Both the position numbers and the translations under genes were made by a program. This document shows positions 1-9,728 of a stretch of DNA of 64,000 nucleotides, piece after piece. The stretch lies in the NCBI GenBank assembly GCA_024998565.1, contig JACOEM010000005.1, positions 186,001 through 250,000 on the forward strand, given 5' to 3'. The notes under the pieces were generated by a model. The model had not been told where the DNA came from, searched no databases, and saw only the letters and a list, made by a program, of their open reading frames with translations. This DNA is from Nitrospira sp. (lineage in GTDB: Bacteria; Nitrospirota; Nitrospiria; Nitrospirales; Nitrospiraceae). Positions within the stretch are counted from its first letter, which is position 1, and each line of letters opens with the position of its first letter.

Positions 1-1
1 A

Positions 2-1477
2 GTGCAGGCGCAGACCATCGCCAACGTCAACCTGGCCATGGGCAACCACCATACGATTATTCCGGTCATCAATAAGATCGATCTCGCCAGCGCCGACGTC
101 GAAGGCACGAAACAGCAAATCTCCGATGTCCTCACCCTGGACGCCAGCGATGCCATGTTGGTGAGCGCCAAGGAAGGGCGCGGGGTTCCGGAAGTGCTCG
201 AGGCGATCGTCAAACGTATTCCGCCGCCCTCCGGCGATCCCGATCGTCCGCTCAAGGCGTTGATTTTCGATTCTTGGTTCGATAACTACCAGGGCGTGAT
301 CGTCCTCACCCGCATCATCGACGGCTCCGTGCGCCCCGGGATGAAGATCAAGGTGATGTCCAACGACCGGCTCTTCGAAGTCACCGAGGTCGGACAGTTC
401 ACGCCGAAACGAACCAAGGGCACCCAGCTCATGACGGGGGAGGTCGGCTACCTCTGCGCCAATATGAAGGAAGTGGCCGACGTGAAGATCGGTGACACGT
501 TGACCGAGGCGGCACACCCGACTGAGCAACCGTTTCCCGGCTACAAAGAAGTCAAACCCCTGGTGTTTTGCGGACTGTATTCCACGGACACCGCACGCTA
601 CGAAGATCTGCGGGATGCGCTCTTGAAATTGCGATTGAACGACTCGTCGTTTATTTATGAGCCGGAAACTTCGCTCGCCCTTGGATTCGGCTTCCGTTGC
701 GGCTTCCTCGGTCTGCTCCACATGGAAATCATTCAGGAGCGGCTGGAGCGTGAATACGGACTGACGCTTATCACCACTGCCCCGACCGTCATCTACCGGA
801 TTCTGACGACCAAAGGCGACGTGCTCGAACTCAACAACCCGGCGGAACTTCCCGAACCCAGTTCGATCGCCTCGTTCGAGGAGCCGTTTATCCTTGCAAC
901 GCTGATCGCGCCGGAGCGTTATCTCGGCACCCTGCTGCAATTGTGTCAGGAGCGGCGCGGTATCCAGCGAAGCATCCACTACCTGGATCCCACCCGCGTC
1001 GTGATCAGCTACGAGCTGCCGCTCAACGAAGTCATCCTCGATTTCTACGACAAGTTGAAATCGAAGACACAGGGCTATGCGTCGCTCGACTACGAACTCC
1101 TCGGGTATCGGGAATCCGAATTGGTGCGCCTGGATATTCTGCTCAACGGTGAGCCCGTCGATGCGTTGTCTTTCATCACGCATAAAGAGCGGGCGTATCA
1201 GCGCGGGCGTCAGGTCGCGGAAAAAATGAAAGAACTGATTCCCAAACAGATGTTCGAAATCGCCATCCAGGCGGCAATCGGCAACAAGATCATCGCGCGG
1301 GAAACAATCGGCGCCATTAAGAAGAATGTCACCGCAAAGTGTTACGGCGGCGACATCTCGCGCAAGCGAAAGCTGTGGGACAAGCAGAAGGAAGGCAAGA
1401 AACGCATGAAAGCGGTCGGACGGGTGGAAGTGCCCCAAGAGGCGTTCCTGGCCATCTTGAAGGTGGGCGAGGAATGA
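2..1477 (+). CDS. lepA: Elongation factor 4 (LepA), 5' end outside window
   Basis: Ribosome-associated translational GTPase that back-translocates stalled or mis-translocated ribosomes. The reading frame is open at the left edge, so the first roughly 105-110 residues (with the P-loop and switch regions) lie outside; 491 residues are visible against about 600 in the family. The G4 motif NKID is at visible residues 24-27, followed by the G5-type SAKEG motif, domain II and the EF-G-like domains. The C-terminal signature rich in basic residues, [19 protein letters not shown], is specific for LepA. The stop overlaps the lepB start codon (ATGA), so the two are translationally coupled. Confidence 0.97.
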   Translation: MQAQTIANVNLAMGNHHTIIPVINKIDLASADVEGTKQQISDVLTLDASDAMLVSAKEGRGVPEVLEAIVKRIPPPSGDPDRPLKALIFDSWFDNYQGVIVLTRIIDGSVRPGMKIKVMSNDRLFEVTEVGQFTPKRTKGTQLMTGEVGYLCANMKEVADVKIGDTLTEAAHPTEQPFPGYKEVKPLVFCGLYSTDTARYEDLRDALLKLRLNDSSFIYEPETSLALGFGFRCGFLGLLHMEIIQERLEREYGLTLITTAPTVIYRILTTKGDVLELNNPAELPEPSSIASFEEPFILATLIAPERYLGTLLQLCQERRGIQRSIHYLDPTRVVISYELPLNEVILDFYDKLKSKTQGYASLDYELLGYRESELVRLDILLNGEPVDALSFITHKERAYQRGRQVAEKMKELIPKQMFEIAIQAAIGNKIIARETIGAIKKNVTAKCYGGDISRKRKLWDKQKEGKKRMKAVGRVEVPQEAFLAILKVGEE

Positions 1478-2253
1478 GTCTCGACCCCAATCCACGCCCC
1501 GACGACAGGTCCTCAACGACGGGACCGGTAACGCCCCCCGCACCCTCAGACCAAGCGACAGAGGCCCCCACGGTCGTCGCGGTCGGTCAACCGGCCCACA
1601 AGTCGATCCTGCGGGAATATGCGGAAGCGATCATCATCGCGATGTTGCTCGCCTTTGCCATTCGCGTCTTCGTAGTGCAGGCCTTCAAGATTCCCTCCGG
1701 CTCGATGATTCCTACGCTGCTGGTGGGTGATCATATTCTCGTCAGCAAACTGTCCTATGGCTTGCAATGGCCGACCGACTGCAAGATTCAGCCGGGCTTT
1801 CCGCCGGTCACCTGCTACTCCTCGCGCACGCTCATTCCGTTCGGCTCGATCCAGCGCGGCGATATCATCGTATTCCGGTTTCCCGAAGATGAAGACAAGG
1901 ACTTTATCAAACGCGTCATCGGTCTCCCCGGCGATACCATTCACGTGCGAAATAAAGTCGTGCACATCAACGGGACGCCGTTCGACGACCATGCCTTCAC
2001 GCAGCACACTGATCCCCCCGTGCATGACGGGCGTATCAGTCCGCGCGACAATTTCGGCCCTGTGACAGTGCCGGAAGACGCGTATTTCGTGATGGGAGAC
2101 AATCGGGACCATAGTCTCGATAGTCGCTTCTGGGGCTATGTCCGCACGGAAAAAGTGCGCGGCAAAGCATTTCGCATTTACTGGTCGTGGAGCGGCCAAG
2201 GATCATGGACGGAATGGGTACGATGGGAAAGGTTAGGAAAAGCCATCCAGTAG
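1474..2253 (+). CDS. lepB: Signal peptidase I
   Basis: Membrane serine protease (family S26) that removes signal peptides from exported proteins. The 259-residue product has a proline-rich cytoplasmic N-terminus, one membrane segment at about residues 50-70, the nucleophile Ser77 in SGSMIPTL and the general base Lys146 in [11 protein letters not shown]. The box [14 protein letters not shown] lies near the C-terminus. The ATG at 1474 overlaps the lepA stop; the lepA-lepB pairing is common in bacteria. A much longer upstream reading frame exists but lies inside lepA and is not needed. Confidence 0.95.
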   Translation: MSLDPNPRPDDRSSTTGPVTPPAPSDQATEAPTVVAVGQPAHKSILREYAEAIIIAMLLAFAIRVFVVQAFKIPSGSMIPTLLVGDHILVSKLSYGLQWPTDCKIQPGFPPVTCYSSRTLIPFGSIQRGDIIVFRFPEDEDKDFIKRVIGLPGDTIHVRNKVVHINGTPFDDHAFTQHTDPPVHDGRISPRDNFGPVTVPEDAYFVMGDNRDHSLDSRFWGYVRTEKVRGKAFRIYWSWSGQGSWTEWVRWERLGKAIQ

Positions 2254-3287
2254 GGCGAACCGGACAGACCGGGACGTCGAGCGGGCAACCGGGCGAGGAC
2301 ACGACGCTTGATCACGTCGCACTCAGCGCCTACGTCCAGCGTTTCTCCCAAGCCAAAGTGCTGGTGATCGGTGATTTGATCCTCGACCACTACGTCTGGG
2401 GACGGGTGAGCCGGATTTCTCCGGAAGCGCCGGTTCCGGTCGTCCACGTTGAATCGGAATCCCTCAAGCTGGGCGGCGCGGCCAACGTCTTCAACAATAT
2501 CCTCGCGCTCGGCGGGCAGGCGGATATCTGTGGCGTGATCGGAGCCGACGAAAGCGGGCGGTTGCTCTTGAAAGAACTGGGCGGGCGCCGGCAGGGCCGC
2601 GGCGGCGTGGTCATCGACCAGAGCCGGCCGACGACCAGAAAATCCCGGGTGGTCGCCCACAATCAGCAAATCGTTCGCTATGACGTCGAACGCCGCACGG
2701 AACTCTCGGCGCTGCTCCAGCGCCGCATTCTCCGGTATGTGGAGTCGCGCTTGAAAGAACTCTCCTGCCTGGTCGTCTCGGACTATGCCAAGGGGGTCGT
2801 CACCGCGTCGCTCATGACAGAGTTGACTCGACTGGCGGGGCAGCGCAAAATTCCCATCGTGGTCGATCCCAAGGTGGAGCATTTCAGCTATTACAAAGGT
2901 GTGACCGTCATCACCCCCAATCACCTCGAAGCCACCCAGGCTGCCGGCGTGCAAGGGGAGGATGACAAAGCGATTACAAAAGCCGGCACGATTCTTCGGC
3001 AGCGATTGGGATGCCAAACCGTTTTGGTGACGCGGGGTGAGCGAGGAATGAGTGTGTACCAGGCTCATGGCGACCATTGGCATATCCCCACGCGCGCCCG
3101 ACAGGTCTATGATGTCACCGGTGCCGGTGATACCGTCGTCGGAACACTCGCGCTGGCGCTCTCGACGGGCGCAAGCATGCGTGACGCCGCGGTGCTTGCC
3201 AACCAAGCCGCCGGGGTCGTCGTCGGCATGATCGGCACCGCCACGGTCACAGCCGCGCAACTCACGGATGCCCTGGGACAGAACTGA
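2205..3287 (+). CDS. D-glycero-beta-D-manno-heptose-7-phosphate kinase (HldE1/RfaE1 domain)
   Basis: PfkB/ribokinase-family sugar kinase that makes heptose 1,7-bisphosphate for the lipopolysaccharide inner core. The core begins KVLVIGDLILDHYVWG; substrate motif GGAANVFNNILALGG and the anion-hole/catalytic motif DVTGAGDTVVG are both present. Only the kinase half exists. The nucleotidyltransferase half of bifunctional HldE is missing, so a separate HldC/RfaE2 is expected elsewhere. The start is uncertain: GTG 2187 and ATG 2205, 2214 and 2223 are in frame. All overlap the lepB 3' end. I chose 2205 because an AAGGA lies just upstream. The stop is followed one base later by the kdsB start. Confidence 0.9.
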   Translation: MDGMGTMGKVRKSHPVGRTGQTGTSSGQPGEDTTLDHVALSAYVQRFSQAKVLVIGDLILDHYVWGRVSRISPEAPVPVVHVESESLKLGGAANVFNNILALGGQADICGVIGADESGRLLLKELGGRRQGRGGVVIDQSRPTTRKSRVVAHNQQIVRYDVERRTELSALLQRRILRYVESRLKELSCLVVSDYAKGVVTASLMTELTRLAGQRKIPIVVDPKVEHFSYYKGVTVITPNHLEATQAAGVQGEDDKAITKAGTILRQRLGCQTVLVTRGERGMSVYQAHGDHWHIPTRARQVYDVTGAGDTVVGTLALALSTGASMRDAAVLANQAAGVVVGMIGTATVTAAQLTDALGQN

Positions 3288-3288
3288 C

Positions 3289-4059
3289 GTGAAACGTTCG
3301 GTGACGGTGGTGATTCCAGCCCGGTACGGTTCTTCACGATTCCCGGGCAAACCGCTGGTTGAGTTGCTGGGCAAACCGATGATCCAACATGTCTATGAGC
3401 AGGCGAAGGCTTGTCGCGCGGTCGATGACGTTCTGGTCGCCACGGATGACGAGCGCATCAAAACGGCGGTGCAGCGCTTCGGCGGACAGGTCGTGATGAT
3501 GACGGAGCCCTATCGCACCGGTACCGACCGCGTCGCCGCCGTCGCCGACAGCCGCACCGGCGACTGTTTCGTCGACCTGCAGGGAGACGAGATCCTACTC
3601 CATCCCGATCTCATCACCGACCTGGTCGAGCCCTTTCTGGCCAGCAAGGCCACGATGGGCACCTTGAAACGACAGATCGATTCCGATCAGGATCTCCACA
3701 ACCCGGGCGTGGTCAAAGTGACTACCGATCGCGAGGGCTATGCCTTATATTTTTCCCGCGCGCCGATTCCGTTGGTGCGGGACGATCCGAAGCGGGCTGC
3801 GGTGCCGGGACTGCATTTCATTCACCTGGGCTTGTACATCTATACCCGGGAAACATTGCAACGTCTGACGGCCTTGCCAACAGGGACTTTGGAAGAGGCC
3901 GAAAAACTCGAACAACTGCGCGCCTTGGAAAACGGAATGCGTATCCGCGTGTGGGAAACCACCCACGGCTCCTTGCGCATCGATAGCCCCGAGGACGTGC
4001 CCGGCGCCCTGAAACAACTTCACAGCCGTGCAACCGGACTCGGCATCACTCACTCATGA
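3289..4059 (+). CDS. kdsB: 3-deoxy-manno-octulosonate cytidylyltransferase
   Basis: Activates Kdo with CTP to give CMP-Kdo, the donor for lipid A core assembly. The N-terminus [19 protein letters not shown] is the nucleotide-binding signature of KdsB. Further motifs are the VDLQGDEI metal-binding box and YFSRAPIP. Length 256 residues matches the family (about 250). I chose GTG at 3289 rather than the ATG at 3268 because it places the beta-strand motif at the usual distance from the start and avoids overlap with the kinase gene. It sits between the heptose kinase and pyrG, whose product CTP is its substrate. Confidence 0.94.
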   Translation: MKRSVTVVIPARYGSSRFPGKPLVELLGKPMIQHVYEQAKACRAVDDVLVATDDERIKTAVQRFGGQVVMMTEPYRTGTDRVAAVADSRTGDCFVDLQGDEILLHPDLITDLVEPFLASKATMGTLKRQIDSDQDLHNPGVVKVTTDREGYALYFSRAPIPLVRDDPKRAAVPGLHFIHLGLYIYTRETLQRLTALPTGTLEEAEKLEQLRALENGMRIRVWETTHGSLRIDSPEDVPGALKQLHSRATGLGITHS

Positions 4060-4076
4060 CGAGAGAAGGTGCCACG

Positions 4077-5678
4077 ATGAGCAAACTGATTTTTGTGACC
4101 GGCGGTGTCGTATCGTCGCTCGGAAAGGGGCTGGCTTCCGCATCCATCGGCAATCTGCTGGAAAGCCGCGGGCTGAAGATCACGTTCCTCAAGCTCGATC
4201 CCTACATCAACGTCGATCCGGGCACCATGAATCCGTACCAGCATGGAGAGGTCTACGTCACGGAGGACGGGGCGGAAACCGACCTCGATCTGGGCCACTA
4301 TGAGCGGTATACCTCCCTGACTCTGACGCGCGAGAACAACTACACCACCGGCCGCATTTACCACGCCGTCATCACCAAGGAACGGCGCGGCGATTACCTG
4401 GGCGGAACGGTGCAAGTCGTGCCCCATGTCACGGACGAGATCAAGCAATGCATCATGCGCATTTCGCAAGGCATGGACGTCACGATCGTCGAGATCGGCG
4501 GGACCGTCGGCGACATCGAGAGCCTGCCGTTCCTGGAAGCCATCCGGCAAATCCCCTACGACGTCGGACGGGACAATGTCCTCTACGTGCACCTGACGCT
4601 GGTGCCCTACATCGGAGCCGCCGGCGAATTGAAAACCAAACCGACGCAGCATTCCGTGAACAAGCTGCGGGAAATCGGTATTCAACCGAACATTCTCCTG
4701 TGCCGCACCGACCGCTATCTTCCACCGGAGCTCAAGGCGAAGATCGCCATGTTCTGCAACGTGGAAAAAGATGCGGTCATCACGGCCAAGGATGTCGAGA
4801 CCATCTACGAAGTGCCCATCGTGTTTCGCAAAGAAGGACTGGATGAACTGATCGTCCGCCAGCTCAAGCTGGAAACCGGTCCGCCGAATCTCCGCGAGTG
4901 GGATGCGATGGTACAGAAGATCAAGCATCCCAAACACGAGGTGTCGATCGCGCTGGTCGGGAAATATGCCGGCTTGAAGGAATGTTATAAGAGCCTGGCG
5001 GAAGCGCTGGTGCACGGCGGCATCGATCATGAAACCCGCGTGAATGTGAACTGGATCGAATCCGAAGAGGTAGAGCGTCAGGGGACCGAGCGTATTCTCC
5101 GCGAAGCCGACGGCATTCTCATTCCGGGCGGATTCGGGGCGCGGGGAATCGAAGGCAAGATCGTCACCATTCAATATGCGCGAGAACATCAAATTCCGTT
5201 CCTCGGCCTCTGCCTGGGCATGCAATGCGCCACGATCGAATTTGCGCGCAACGTCGCCGGCCTCACCGGTGCCAACAGCGCGGAATTCGATGAAAAGACC
5301 CCGCATCCGGTGATTCACCTGATGTCCGACCAACAGTCGGTCAACGACAAGGGCGGCACCATGCGGCTCGGCGCCTATGCCTGCAAGCTGGGCGAGGGGA
5401 CGCTGGCGCAAAAGATGTACGGGGTCAGCGAGGTACGCGAACGGCATCGCCATCGATATGAATTCAATAATGCCTATCGCGAGCAATTGACGGCCAAGGG
5501 ACTGATTTTGAGCGGCTTGTCTCCGGACGGTCGCCTGGTGGAAATCGTCGAGTTGCGGAACCACCCCTGGTTCCTGGCTACGCAGTTTCATCCGGAATAC
5601 AAGTCACGGCCGCATCACCCGCATCCGTTATTCAGCGGGTTTGTGGGGGCGGCGTTGCGCCGCAAATGCGGCCACTAA
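4077..5678 (+). CDS. pyrG: CTP synthase
   Basis: Converts UTP to CTP using glutamine. The N-terminal amidoligase domain begins with [14 protein letters not shown], its P-loop. The C-terminal class I glutamine amidotransferase domain has the nucleophile in FLGLCLGMQ and the His/Glu pair in FHPEYKSRP. Length 533 residues is typical. The ATG at 4077 has GAGAAGG seven bases upstream; an in-frame ATG at 4056 overlaps the kdsB stop and would add seven unconserved residues. Coupling to kdsB fits CTP supply for CMP-Kdo. Confidence 0.97.
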   Translation: MSKLIFVTGGVVSSLGKGLASASIGNLLESRGLKITFLKLDPYINVDPGTMNPYQHGEVYVTEDGAETDLDLGHYERYTSLTLTRENNYTTGRIYHAVITKERRGDYLGGTVQVVPHVTDEIKQCIMRISQGMDVTIVEIGGTVGDIESLPFLEAIRQIPYDVGRDNVLYVHLTLVPYIGAAGELKTKPTQHSVNKLREIGIQPNILLCRTDRYLPPELKAKIAMFCNVEKDAVITAKDVETIYEVPIVFRKEGLDELIVRQLKLETGPPNLREWDAMVQKIKHPKHEVSIALVGKYAGLKECYKSLAEALVHGGIDHETRVNVNWIESEEVERQGTERILREADGILIPGGFGARGIEGKIVTIQYAREHQIPFLGLCLGMQCATIEFARNVAGLTGANSAEFDEKTPHPVIHLMSDQQSVNDKGGTMRLGAYACKLGEGTLAQKMYGVSEVRERHRHRYEFNNAYREQLTAKGLILSGLSPDGRLVEIVELRNHPWFLATQFHPEYKSRPHHPHPLFSGFVGAALRRKCGH

Positions 5679-5681
5679 ATG

Positions 5682-5800
5682 GGATGCTGAAACTGCCTTT
5701 CGGCGGCGTTCTCGACTCGGCACAATCCTCGACGTAGCTCCGCTACGCCTCCGGTTCTGCCTTGTCTGCGGCCTTGCTGAAAGATCAGTTTGAGCATCCC
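5682..5800. repeat. REP-like 119-bp palindromic repeat, copy 1
   Basis: Intergenic element between pyrG and kdsA with terminal inverted repeats GGGATGCTGAAACTG and CAGTTTGAGCATCCC (14 of 15 pair). In the middle is the small palindrome CGTAGCTCCGCTACG. A related sequence lies at 20404-20524 in the opposite orientation. The two share TGAAACTG, CGTTCTC, the central palindrome followed by CCTC, CTGCGGCCTTGCTG and TTTGAG in the same order. It forces the kdsA start downstream to 5822. Probably a non-autonomous REP or MITE-type sequence. Confidence 0.75.
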
Positions 5801-5821
5801 GTGAATTCAGAAGAGACGACT

Positions 5822-6643
5822 ATGGCGTACGACGTAGACTTAGGACAATTTAAGATCGGGGCGGGGCATCGGCCGTTTTTGATCGCGGGTCCCTGCGTGA
5901 TTGAGAATGAACAGCTCGTCATGGACACGGCAGGGCGTATTGCCGACATCACCAAAGCGATCGGCATGCCCTACGTCTTCAAGTCATCCTTCGACAAGGC
6001 CAATCGCACCTCCATCACCTCGTTTCGTGGACCAGGCTTGGAGAAGGGCTTGGCCGTGCTCGCCAGGGTTAAGCAACAGATCGGTGTGCCGGTGTTGACC
6101 GATGTCCATTCGGAAGAGCAGGCCACAGAGGCTGGTCGCATCGTGGATATCCTGCAGATTCCGGCCTTTCTCTGTCGCCAGACCGACCTGCTGATCGCCG
6201 CTGCCAAGACCGGCAAGGTCGTCAATATCAAAAAGGGACAGTTTCTCTCCCCGCCCGAAATGGGCAACGCGGTGAAGAAAGTGGAAGACAGCGGGAATCG
6301 ACGCATCGTGTTGACCGAACGTGGCTCCTCCTTCGGCTACAATAATCTGGTCGTGGACATGCGCTCCTTTCCCATCATGCGCCGGTTCGGCTATCCGGTG
6401 GTCTTCGACGCGACCCACAGCGTGCAACTCCCCGGCGGAGGCGGCACGAAATCCAGCGGTCAGCGCGAATTCGTGGAACCATTGGCCTGTGCGGCGGCAG
6501 GCGCCGGCTGCGACGGGTTCTTCATGGAAGTGCACCCCGACCCGGATTCCGCGTTGTCTGACGGACCGAACATGGTCCCGCTACATACGCTCCAATCACT
6601 TCTCGAACGGGTACTACGTATATGGGACGCAGCCGCAAAATAA
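5822..6643 (+). CDS. kdsA: 3-deoxy-8-phosphooctulonate (Kdo-8-P) synthase, metal-dependent class
   Basis: Condenses arabinose 5-phosphate and phosphoenolpyruvate to Kdo 8-phosphate. The 273-residue TIM barrel carries [28 protein letters not shown] and [15 protein letters not shown] cysteine in AGPCVIENE replaces the asparagine of the E. coli enzyme, which places it in the metal-dependent class. The other expected ligands (His in DATHS, Glu and Asp in [10 protein letters not shown]) are present. The ATG at 5822 follows an AGAAGAG ribosome site. A longer frame from 5762 runs through the repeat and is rejected. The 3' end overlaps kdsD by 22 bp. Confidence 0.95.
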   Translation: MAYDVDLGQFKIGAGHRPFLIAGPCVIENEQLVMDTAGRIADITKAIGMPYVFKSSFDKANRTSITSFRGPGLEKGLAVLARVKQQIGVPVLTDVHSEEQATEAGRIVDILQIPAFLCRQTDLLIAAAKTGKVVNIKKGQFLSPPEMGNAVKKVEDSGNRRIVLTERGSSFGYNNLVVDMRSFPIMRRFGYPVVFDATHSVQLPGGGGTKSSGQREFVEPLACAAAGAGCDGFFMEVHPDPDSALSDGPNMVPLHTLQSLLERVLRIWDAAAK

Positions 6644-7659
6644 CCGGATCCGCAGCATCAACAACGCCCAAGCGTGGCGCTGGACGGCCCTCGCAGGATG
6701 CCAGTGTGCGGGAGGGGAGGCGCGTCTTGGAGATCGAAGCGCGAGCCGTCCAGGAGTTGACGGCCCGACTGGACGGCCGTTTCGCCCAAGCCGTCGATAT
6801 TCTGTATCGCTGCACGGGCAAGGTGGTCATTTCCGGTATGGGTAAATCGGGCTTGATCGGCCAAAAAATTGCCGCGACCATGGCGAGTACCGGCACGCCG
6901 TCCTTCTTCCTCCATCCGGCCGAGGGTATCCACGGCGACCTGGGCATGCTGGCTCGCCGGGACGTATTGATTGCCATTTCCAATAGCGGCGAGACACAGG
7001 AAGTCCTCCAATTGCTGCCCTTCGTGAAACGCATGAATATTTCAGTCGTGGGCATGACGGGGAAAATGGCTTCCACGCTGGCGAAAAACAGCGATGTCAC
7101 CCTGGATGTATCGGTCGATGAAGAAGCCTGCCCGCTGGGACTGGCCCCGACGGCCAGCACCACCGCGACCCTGGCCATGGGTGATGCGCTCGCAGTCGCG
7201 CTGCTTCAAAAGCGCGGCTTCAAGCACGACGATTTCGCACAGTTTCACCCCGGCGGCACCCTGGGGCGACGGCTGCTGGTGAAAGTGCGGGACCTCATGC
7301 AGCATGGCGATCACCTGCCGCGTGTGCGCGACACTGTGTCCGGCGCGGATACGATCCTGGAGATGACGTCGAAGAAACTCGGGATGACGACGGTGATCAA
7401 CGCCAAGGGGGCGCTATACGGAATCGTAACCGACGGAGATTTGCGGCGCTTCATTCAAGCAGGCGGGGACTTCAGCAAAGTGACCGCCGGGGATCTCGCC
7501 AGTCGCCAACCCAAAACCATCGGGCCGGACGAACTGGCTACGACGGCTGTCGCGCTGATGGAACAGTTTTCCATCACGGCGCTGGTGGTTCTGGAAAAGC
7601 CGAATCGCTTGGCCGGTGTCATTCACTTGCATGACCTGCTCAAACACGGCATTGTGTAG
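6622..7659 (+). CDS. kdsD: Arabinose-5-phosphate isomerase (KdsD/KpsF)
   Basis: Interconverts ribulose 5-phosphate and arabinose 5-phosphate, the first step of Kdo synthesis. A SIS domain starts around residue 60 ([17 protein letters not shown], then [11 protein letters not shown]). Two CBS domains follow in the C-terminal third ([12 protein letters not shown] onward and the final ITALVVLE region). At 345 residues it is slightly longer than E. coli KdsD because of a basic N-terminal extension of about 30 residues. It overlaps kdsA. No kdsC phosphatase gene follows, so that step must be encoded elsewhere. Confidence 0.93.
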   Translation: MGRSRKITGSAASTTPKRGAGRPSQDASVREGRRVLEIEARAVQELTARLDGRFAQAVDILYRCTGKVVISGMGKSGLIGQKIAATMASTGTPSFFLHPAEGIHGDLGMLARRDVLIAISNSGETQEVLQLLPFVKRMNISVVGMTGKMASTLAKNSDVTLDVSVDEEACPLGLAPTASTTATLAMGDALAVALLQKRGFKHDDFAQFHPGGTLGRRLLVKVRDLMQHGDHLPRVRDTVSGADTILEMTSKKLGMTTVINAKGALYGIVTDGDLRRFIQAGGDFSKVTAGDLASRQPKTIGPDELATTAVALMEQFSITALVVLEKPNRLAGVIHLHDLLKHGIV

Positions 7660-7704
7660 GGGAGCCATCACGCGCTGCAAATCGAAGGGTTTGTCGAAGG
7701 ATTT

Positions 7705-8319
7705 ATGGCAGAAAACTGGAAACAAGCCGGGCTGGTACTGATGCGGTCGGCAGGGCAGGAAAGCAACATCAATCTGCCCAACGTGCTGACGCTCGTCCGG
7801 ATTCTCTTGATCCCGGTCTTCGTCATGCTGCTCATCGACCCGACGCCGGATCGAGCCTTGGCCGCGGCCATCGTATTTGTCGTTGCAGCTGTGACAGATC
7901 TACTGGACGGATATGTCGCGCGCAAGACCGGCCAAATCACCAAACTCGGGCGACTCTTGGACCCGATTGCGGACAAACTGCTCGTGTTGTCCGCATTGAT
8001 CCTGCTGGTGCAAGTCGATCGGGTCAGTGCGCTGGTGGCGATTCTGATTATTGCGCGGGAAGTCGCGGTCACCGGACTCCGGGCCATCGCGGCCTCCGAA
8101 GGTTTGATCATGTCCGCCGAGGTGACCGGCAAATATAAAATGGCCCTGCAGGTCATTGCCATCGTCCTCCTGTTGCTCGAAGGCACCGTGGTGGAAGCGA
8201 TCGGCAATCTGCATCTGGCCGGTATCGTCACCTTGTATCTGTCACTCATCCTGGGCTATGTGTCAGGCGCACAATATGTCTGGAGCTTCTGGCGTCAGGT
8301 CGGAGCGAAAGGTCTCTAG
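7705..8319 (+). CDS. pgsA: CDP-diacylglycerol-glycerol-3-phosphate 3-phosphatidyltransferase
   Basis: Integral membrane enzyme that makes phosphatidylglycerophosphate. The CDP-alcohol phosphotransferase motif D-G-x2-A-R-x8-G-x3-D-x3-D is seen in DLLDGYVARKTGQ and GRLLDPIADK. The N-terminal INLPNVLTLVRILLIPVF is characteristic of PgsA, and about four to five further membrane segments follow. Start ATG 7705 has GAAGGA five bases upstream; ATG 7741 is an alternative. It lies 45 bp after kdsD and just upstream of plsY, forming a phospholipid pair. Confidence 0.93.
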   Translation: MAENWKQAGLVLMRSAGQESNINLPNVLTLVRILLIPVFVMLLIDPTPDRALAAAIVFVVAAVTDLLDGYVARKTGQITKLGRLLDPIADKLLVLSALILLVQVDRVSALVAILIIAREVAVTGLRAIAASEGLIMSAEVTGKYKMALQVIAIVLLLLEGTVVEAIGNLHLAGIVTLYLSLILGYVSGAQYVWSFWRQVGAKGL

Positions 8320-8367
8320 CCGGACGACCTGGCCGGCTCTCGCATCCGGCTATCCGGTCAACGATTG

Positions 8368-8970
8368 ATGGACAGTCCCTGGCTCATCGGGTTCCTTATC
8401 CTTTCCAGCTATCTCCTTGGATCGATTCCTTTTGGAGTCGTGGTATCACGCCTTCTGGGTGCTGTGGATCCACGCACCGCCGGCAGCAGGAACGTGGGAT
8501 TCACCAATGTCCTGCGCGTGAGCGGGAAAAAGGCCGGCATCCTGACGCTGCTTGGCGACATCGGAAAGGGCTGGCTGGCCGGGTGGGTCGGGACGGTACT
8601 ATTGCATGAGGAGTCGGCCATTCTCTGGGTCGCGCTGGCTTCGGTCATTGGTCATCTACACTCGGTGTTTCTGGGATTCAAGGGCGGAAAGGGTGTGGCG
8701 ACCGCACTGGGCGCAGCCCTGGGAGTCGCTCCGTGGATCGGACTGACCCTGATGGGTTTGTGGGTCGGCGCCGTATTCCTGTGGAAATATTCGTCAGGTG
8801 GCGCGCTGTTCGCCTTTGCCATGTTTCCAATTGTGGCGTTGCTGTTTCATCGATCCTGGACGTTTATCGGGTTTGCCTGCGTCGTCAGTCTCTTAATTTG
8901 GGTGAGACACAAGGACAATCTGGTCCGGTTGTGGAGTGGGACGGAATCTCGAATCGGACAAGCAAGTTGA
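8368..8970 (+). CDS. plsY: Acyl-phosphate:glycerol-3-phosphate acyltransferase
   Basis: Membrane acyltransferase for the first step of phospholipid synthesis, using acyl-phosphate made by PlsX. The 200-residue product has the PlsY motifs YLLGSIPFG, GSRNVGFTNVLR (SGNxGxxN-type, glycerol-phosphate site) and FKGGKGVAT, with about five membrane segments. ATG 8368 is chosen over the TTG three bases upstream. It follows pgsA in the same direction after 48 bp. Confidence 0.94.
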   Translation: MDSPWLIGFLILSSYLLGSIPFGVVVSRLLGAVDPRTAGSRNVGFTNVLRVSGKKAGILTLLGDIGKGWLAGWVGTVLLHEESAILWVALASVIGHLHSVFLGFKGGKGVATALGAALGVAPWIGLTLMGLWVGAVFLWKYSSGGALFAFAMFPIVALLFHRSWTFIGFACVVSLLIWVRHKDNLVRLWSGTESRIGQAS

Positions 8971-8999
8971 CATAATATATCTTATCGGACATTTATCCG

Positions 9000-9638
9000 A
9001 TGCTGTCTTTTGAGCTGCTAGCTCGCCTTCGCAAAGAACTGTTCCTCACCGGCAGCGCACTTTACGAGACGATTGTCGCCATCGCGGAACGCGTCAACCG
9101 CAAGGTCCATGTCCTGCGTCTCCATGGTCAGGCCACCACGATTCTCAATCAGACTCACGCCATTCATCGACAGATCGGTCGCCGCATCGCAGAGCTGGGA
9201 GCCAAACCCTCCGGCACCATGCCGTCGGCCGCTCCCGCCACTCTTCCGACCCTGGAAGACACTATCCGCACAGCCTCCGATCGCATCAAGGGGCAACAGG
9301 TCGCCTTACAACAGATCGAGCGGCATATCCGTGACCTGAAGATCGAACTGGCCCACGAGGACCTGCTGACCATGCAACGTGAACTGGGTCTGCGTGACGC
9401 GACCATCGAACGCGTGGTCGTCGCCCGTGGCGCCCCGGTCATCGGCCATCCGATCGGCGAATTCGACCTGCCGTCGACGACCCGCATCGTCGCGGTGTTT
9501 CGAGGTCCATTCCTGCTTCCGCTGTCTGATTCCATGACCCTCCGGCCCGACGACATCGTCATTCTGGTCGGCCTCCGCCACGACCTGGTTCATTGGCTCC
9601 CGCATTTTCAGCGGCCGGCTGCATCGAAATCTGCCTAG
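9000..9638 (+). CDS. Soluble coiled-coil protein with C-terminal TrkA-C (RCK_C) domain
   Basis: A 212-residue protein without signal peptide or membrane segments. The first 120 residues are charged and helical, probably a coiled coil. Residues from about 135 (ERVVVARGAPVIGHPIGEF) to the end match the RCK_C fold, including FRGPFLLPLSD and LRPDDIVILVGL. RCK_C domains bind ligands and gate K+ transporters or channels, but no RCK_N domain or channel is encoded here. TTGACA lies at 8967-8972, and the inverted repeat CGGA/TCCG lies just before the start. Function is unknown; a regulator of an unlinked ion transporter is a guess. Confidence 0.75.
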   Translation: MLSFELLARLRKELFLTGSALYETIVAIAERVNRKVHVLRLHGQATTILNQTHAIHRQIGRRIAELGAKPSGTMPSAAPATLPTLEDTIRTASDRIKGQQVALQQIERHIRDLKIELAHEDLLTMQRELGLRDATIERVVVARGAPVIGHPIGEFDLPSTTRIVAVFRGPFLLPLSDSMTLRPDDIVILVGLRHDLVHWLPHFQRPAASKSA

Positions 9639-9728
9639 ACCTTCTCCGGCTTCCGTTGCCGCGCAGCAATCTGTTATTCTAAATTGCAGGCCGGCTAACC
9701 CCGTTCAGATCACGGAGCTTGTCCCAGC

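Noticed and set aside
2178-3374. 398-codon reverse frame
   Set aside because: Antisense shadow of the heptose kinase gene.
4050-5591. 513-codon open frame on the reverse strand
   Set aside because: Lies antisense to pyrG, has no recognisable domain or ribosome site; an artefact of GC-rich codon structure.
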